A stretch of 52,096 bases of DNA from SAR116 cluster bacterium AG-313-A07 (GTDB taxonomy: Bacteria > Pseudomonadota > Alphaproteobacteria > Thalassobaculales > Thalassobaculaceae). Where the stretch lies: contig QBVV01000011.1 of the NCBI GenBank assembly GCA_003284265.1, forward strand, positions 1-52,096, read 5' to 3'. Made by a program: the position numbers and the translations under genes. Below are positions 51,037-52,096 of this stretch, piece by piece (the stretch's first letter is position 1; every line of letters starts with the position of its first letter). The notes below the pieces were generated by a model. It searched no databases. It had not been told where the DNA came from and saw only the letters and a list, made by a program, of their open reading frames with translations.

Positions 51037-52096
51037 TTGAAGAACCCTATTTCAACTGTCGGTGATAGTCTTGCTGATAATTCTTATCTGACAAAACTTA
51101 TCTGGATCATTTTGATTGCAACGTCTGTTCGCGTAATTGCTCTTCTATCGTCTGAATTAAATTTTCACGGTGATGAAGCTCAGTACTGGACCTGGAGCCA
51201 GGCACTGGATTGGGGATACTATACAAAGCCGCCAATGATCGCGTGGATTATTCATTCCACTACGTGGATCTTGGGTGATGCTGAATGGGCTACCCGTATA
51301 AGTTCTCCCCTATTGCATGCGGGCACCAGTTTTTTTTGTGCCTTAACCGCAGATAAACTATATGGCAAAAACGCGGCCTTATGGGCTGGCATCACATTCT
51401 TAACACTACCAGCCGTATCTTTTTCCAGCTGCATTATTTCAACCGACGTCCCACTACTTTTTTTCTGGTCGATCTCTTTATATCTCTTAGTCAGAAATAT
51501 TCAGAAGAGATCTCTTAGTTGTTCGTTATTACTTGGCGCTGCTTTAGGTTTTGGATTGCTTAGTAAATATGCAATGGCATATTTCACTATATGTGCCTTG
51601 ATCTCATGTATCTTTTTCAAAGATTATAGATGGTTTTTGAAATCTTGGAACGGTCTGGTTTCAATCGCAATAGCAGGTCTAATCCTTATCCCCAATATCA
51701 TTTGGAATATCGATCGTCAGTGGGTCACCGTTACACATGTTGGAGATAACGTTAATCTGAAAGCGCAACTCTTTAATTTCCAGAATTTGGTTAGCTTTCT
51801 AGGAGAGCAATTTGGAGTTTTCGGCCCTATACTATTTTTGGCATTGTTATTTTTAGTTATTTTATTTTTGCGGGGACAGATTGAAAAAAGAGACGCTTGG
51901 CTTTTATGCTTTATACTGCCCGTTCTACTTATAGTGACAATACAGTCTTTCATATCGCGAGCGAATGCTAATTGGGCTGCCCCTGCTTATATTGGGGCAA
52001 CAATTTTAGTAAGTGGCTGGCTCTCGGTTAATTACCACAGATGGATACTCAAGGTTTCATTCAGTCTACATGCGCTAACTATGGCTATAATCATTT
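51037..52096 (+). CDS. ArnT/PMT-family (GT39/GT83-type) glycosyltransferase, 5' part only
   Basis: An open frame runs from 50992 to the window edge without a stop, so the gene continues beyond it. The best start is a TTG at 51037, without a strong ribosome site. The 353 visible residues show several membrane segments. The family motif HGDEAQYWTWSQALDWGYY with the catalytic-type acidic pair lies near residue 46, followed by TKPPMIAWIIHS. GLLSKYAMAYF and NIIWN follow later. This pattern belongs to integral-membrane glycosyltransferases that use polyprenyl-phosphate sugars (ArnT, PMT_2), acting on lipid A or glycans at the periplasmic face. The soluble C-terminal domain is not in the window. Confidence 0.82.
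   Translation, partial: MKNPISTVGDSLADNSYLTKLIWIILIATSVRVIALLSSELNFHGDEAQYWTWSQALDWGYYTKPPMIAWIIHSTTWILGDAEWATRISSPLLHAGTSFFCALTADKLYGKNAALWAGITFLTLPAVSFSSCIISTDVPLLFFWSISLYLLVRNIQKRSLSCSLLLGAALGFGLLSKYAMAYFTICALISCIFFKDYRWFLKSWNGLVSIAIAGLILIPNIIWNIDRQWVTVTHVGDNVNLKAQLFNFQNLVSFLGEQFGVFGPILFLALLFLVILFLRGQIEKRDAWLLCFILPVLLIVTIQSFISRANANWAAPAYIGATILVSGWLSVNYHRWILKVSFSLHALTMAIII

Overview
The window reads as a gene-dense piece of chromosome from a free-living, probably marine, alphaproteobacterium. The base composition is AT-leaning by eye. The evidence is the style of the proteins (PlsC, PheST, L20, Liv-, Dpp- and BMP-type ABC transporters, TauD and PhyH dioxygenases, LLM monooxygenase, phosphonoacetate hydrolase) and a scavenging lifestyle rich in importers and small-molecule catabolism. 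I cannot assign a genus. I saw no transposase, integrase, phage gene, CRISPR array, rRNA or tRNA.

Left part (0.1-11.2 kb): a cytoplasmic gamma-glutamyltransferase-like enzyme, an orphan FliL and a convergent PlsC acyltransferase. Then comes a sugar-acid block: an IlvD/Edd-type aldonate dehydratase, a LigI/lactonase-like amidohydrolase, a UxaA-type dehydratase, a BDH2/2-keto-3-deoxy-L-fuconate dehydrogenase-type SDR and a PLP dehydratase. The last four form two divergent operons. After these sit phosphonoacetate hydrolase (phnA) and TusA.

11.17-11.56 kb is a very AT-rich gene-free stretch. It has two perfect DnaA boxes, two near-matches and repeated AATTATTT words, so it is a candidate replication origin or other DnaA-bound locus.

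11.6-20.3 kb: a fluoroacetate-dehalogenase-like hydrolase with all diagnostic residues, a crotonase and an unknown Rossmann-type protein on the minus strand. On the plus strand a clear TPP (thiamin pyrophosphate) riboswitch precedes a complete Liv-type (branched-chain amino-acid family) ABC importer: binding protein, permease, fused permease-ATPase and ATPase. This suggests an undescribed thiamin or thiamin-precursor uptake system and is the most interesting item in the window. pyrE and a glutathione-transferase gene follow.

20.3-35 kb: a Dpp-type peptide importer without its ATPases, a small cysteine-rich lipoprotein, ribokinase, ManC, and a mosaic of catabolic oxidoreductases and hydrolases (TauD-like, ketopantoate-reductase-like, amidase, HIBADH-like, LDH2/MDH2-like, NtaA/DszA-like monooxygenase) with a DMT exporter.

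35.3-52.1 kb: a four-gene BMP/Nup-type (nucleoside-like) ABC importer with a strong terminator, an AlkX/YcaQ-like glycosylase, a Bcr/CflA exporter, a PhyH dioxygenase, a PPP-type phosphatase, and the translation block rpmI-rplT-pheS-pheT. That block has a promoter, a structured leader, a 15-bp hairpin between rplT and pheS, and an apparent frameshift in rpmI. The window ends with an AHL-lactonase-like metallo-hydrolase, a second HIBADH-like dehydrogenase and the 5' part of an ArnT/PMT-type glycosyltransferase that runs off the edge. All calls rest on reading motifs and remembered family features; no database search was run.
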